Source of the DNA: Clostridia bacterium
GTDB taxonomy: Bacteria > Bacillota > Clostridia > UMGS1810
Direction: 5' to 3'
Assembly: GCA_017503945.1 (NCBI GenBank)
Contig: JAFVSB010000207.1
Coordinates: 1-7,159 of the forward strand
DNA length: 7,159 bases
The notes beneath the pieces are model-generated. The model did not search any database, was not told the origin of the DNA, and saw nothing but the letters and a program-made list of their open reading frames with translations. Below are positions 5,708-7,159 of the stretch, one piece after another (within the stretch, counting starts at the first letter, position 1; each line of letters starts with the position of its first letter). The translations under genes and the position numbers were made by a program.

Positions 5708-5747
5708 AGTGTGTAAAAAATCATATGGTTTTTTACACACTTTTTTG
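5708..5747 (+). terminator. Intrinsic terminator after the 6S RNA
   Basis: AGTGTGTAAAAAA and TTTTTTACACACT (5708-5720 and 5729-5741) form a long perfect stem around the 8-base loop TCATATGG, followed by TTTTTG. The stem can extend by A-U pairs at its base. It very probably ends the primary 6S transcript, whose mature 3' end would then be trimmed back to about 5690-5700. It could also work for transcription in the opposite direction, but no minus-strand gene is close by on the right. Confidence 0.88.
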
Positions 5748-5770
5748 TTATATGATTGGAGGGTAAAGTC

Positions 5771-7159
5771 ATGCTCAATGTGAACTATGAACTTTTCAAA
5801 GGAGTTATAGCCGGCAAAAAGATTGCTGTTCTTGGTCTTGGAATAAGCAATGTGCCTGCTATAGAGTTTTTGAACGGTCTGGGCGCAAAGGTTTGCGGCT
5901 GCGACAAAAATACACAAGAAAAATTTGATAAAAATATACTTGATATCCTCAAAAAGAATTGTCAGAGCTTGTATCTTGGTGATGATTATCTTGATCATCT
6001 TGATGATTTTGACATCATCATTAAATCCCCCGGCATAAAACTCAGCACTCCCCAGATTCAAAAGGCTATTGCCGATGGCAAAACGGTTACAAGTGAAATC
6101 GAGATGTTTATGGCAATGTGCCCGTGCAAAATCATCGGCATAACAGGCAGCGATGGCAAGACCACCACCACATCACTTGTATACGAAATGCTAAAGCACG
6201 AAGGCTATCAGACATATGTGGGCGGAAATATAGGCACGCCTCTTTTATCCCGTCTTGATGAAATCACTGCCGATGACATGGTCGTGTTGGAGCTTTCAAG
6301 CTTTCAGCTTCAGTCGCTTCACTATTCACCCGAGGTGGCTGTCATCACCAACATCACTCCAAATCACCTTGACTATCATCTCGATATGCAGGAGTATATC
6401 GATGCCAAGACCAATATATATAAATTTCAAAAAGAAAATTGCAGACTTGTTTTGAATAATGACAATGACATAACAAATTCACTTGCATCAAGTTATGAGC
6501 ATGAAGTTGACATGTTCAGCCGAAAAGCTGAAACCACTGGCGCTTATGTCAAAGATGGAGCCATATATTATCATTCAAAGAAAATTCTTGATACTGATCA
6601 AATAAAGATAAAAGGCGTTCATAATATTGAAAACTACATGGCGGCAATTTGCGCTGTATATCCTTTCGTAAGTGAGCAGACAATATTGCATGTGGCGCAG
6701 AATTTCTCAGGCGTTGAGCATCGAATGGAATTTGTAAGAAAGCTCGATGGTGTTTCTTTCTACAATGATTCCATCGGTTCTTCTCCCACACGCACCATTG
6801 CAGGGCTTGAAGCTCAACCCCCCGGCAGAATTGCGCTCATAGCAGGAGGTTATGACAAAAACCTCGACTTTAATAAGCTTGCAGACAAAATCTGGCAGCG
6901 CGTAAGTGCTTTGGTTCTAATTGGTGCAACTGCCGAGAAGATAAAAGCCGAGGTGGAAGCAAGGGCAAATCCCAAAAAGAAGCTTCCCATAATGATTGCC
7001 AATGATATGGAAAATGCAGTCAAGCTGGCTTTTGCATTTGCAAAAGGTATGCTTGGCGAAAATCACACTGCTTCTGTGATTTTGTCACCCGCGTGTGCCA
7101 GCTTTGATATGTACAAAAATTTTGAAGAAAGAGGCAATCATTTTAAATCCATAGTAAAT
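5771..7159 (+). CDS. murD: MurD, UDP-N-acetylmuramoyl-L-alanine:D-glutamate ligase (lacks only the last few codons)
   Basis: A cytoplasmic ATP-dependent ligase that adds D-glutamate to UDP-MurNAc-L-Ala in peptidoglycan precursor synthesis. 463 codons are open to the right edge without a stop; the family is about 450 aa, so it must end just outside. Domain 1 has GLGISN (22-27) for UDP-substrate binding. The central ATPase domain has the P-loop GITGSDGKTTTT (123-134), E174 in VLELSSFQL, ITPNHLDYH (195-203), and K213 in DAKTNIY, the expected carbamylated lysine. The C-terminal domain has HRMEF (317-321), YNDSIGSSPT (331-340), GGYDKNLDF (359-367) and LSPACASFDMYKNFEERG (438-455), which bind substrate and nucleotide. 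The ATG at 5771 follows GGAGGG by 7 nt. No promoter is evident in the 24 nt between the upstream terminator and the start. Confidence 0.96.
   Translation, partial: MLNVNYELFKGVIAGKKIAVLGLGISNVPAIEFLNGLGAKVCGCDKNTQEKFDKNILDILKKNCQSLYLGDDYLDHLDDFDIIIKSPGIKLSTPQIQKAIADGKTVTSEIEMFMAMCPCKIIGITGSDGKTTTTSLVYEMLKHEGYQTYVGGNIGTPLLSRLDEITADDMVVLELSSFQLQSLHYSPEVAVITNITPNHLDYHLDMQEYIDAKTNIYKFQKENCRLVLNNDNDITNSLASSYEHEVDMFSRKAETTGAYVKDGAIYYHSKKILDTDQIKIKGVHNIENYMAAICAVYPFVSEQTILHVAQNFSGVEHRMEFVRKLDGVSFYNDSIGSSPTRTIAGLEAQPPGRIALIAGGYDKNLDFNKLADKIWQRVSALVLIGATAEKIKAEVEARANPKKKLPIMIANDMENAVKLAFAFAKGMLGENHTASVILSPACASFDMYKNFEERGNHFKSIVN

Noticed and set aside
5512..5770. Cis-acting riboswitch or T-box leader for murD
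   Set aside because: There is no T-box sequence or other riboswitch signature I can recognise, while the stems, product-RNA start motif, length and own promoter fit 6S RNA. The terminator hairpin does not share sequence with the upstream stems as an on/off switch would.
5603..6061. 152-codon open frame on the minus strand
   Set aside because: It lies across the 6S RNA, the terminator and the 5' part of murD, has no family resemblance or ribosome binding site, and is a shadow.
1..7159. Mobile element, CRISPR array, toxin-antitoxin or defence system
   Set aside because: I found no spaced direct repeats, terminal inverted repeats, transposase or recombinase motifs, or toxin-antitoxin-like gene pairs; all genes fit a chromosomal housekeeping setting.

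Overview
The window looks like chromosomal DNA from a low-GC, anaerobic Firmicute of the class Clostridia. The basis is the A+T-rich intergenic DNA, Rnf electron-transport genes of clostridial type, GGAGG-like ribosome binding sites with several TTG/GTG starts, the ruvX-DUF1292 pair, and clostridial forms of DUF421, DUF4363 and MurD. Genus cannot be fixed from the sequence alone.

Left half, minus strand (about 3605 down to 1): a promoter near 3577-3605 reads leftward into a small protein of unknown function (91 aa). An intergenic hairpin follows, then nicotinate phosphoribosyltransferase (pncB), then rnfC and the start of rnfD, which runs off the left edge. pncB, rnfC and rnfD are packed with 11-13 nt gaps, each holding a ribosome binding site, so they are almost certainly co-transcribed. 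The unit therefore joins NAD precursor salvage to an ion-pumping complex that reduces NAD+ with ferredoxin.

Right half, plus strand: a divergent promoter, whose -35 hexamer is the other arm of the same palindrome as the leftward -35, drives a DUF421 (YetF-like) membrane protein and a DUF4363 protein, translationally linked. A second promoter at 4677-4705 precedes ruvX and a DUF1292 gene (1 nt apart). A third strong extended -10 promoter at 5476-5504 drives a non-coding RNA of about 190 nt that I identify as 6S RNA: it has a closing stem, a UUUUAACCGAUA stretch matching known product-RNA start regions, and a 3' bubble hairpin. It ends before a 14-bp intrinsic terminator. murD begins 24 nt after that terminator and is complete except for its last few codons at the right edge.

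The most interesting points are the 6S RNA with a predictable product-RNA start just upstream of murD, the shared palindromic -35 of the divergent promoters (with a 12-bp exact tandem repeat beside it), and the pncB-rnf linkage with an uncharacterised small protein at its head. I see no mobile element, CRISPR array, tRNA or rRNA, and no clear new defence or biosynthetic system.
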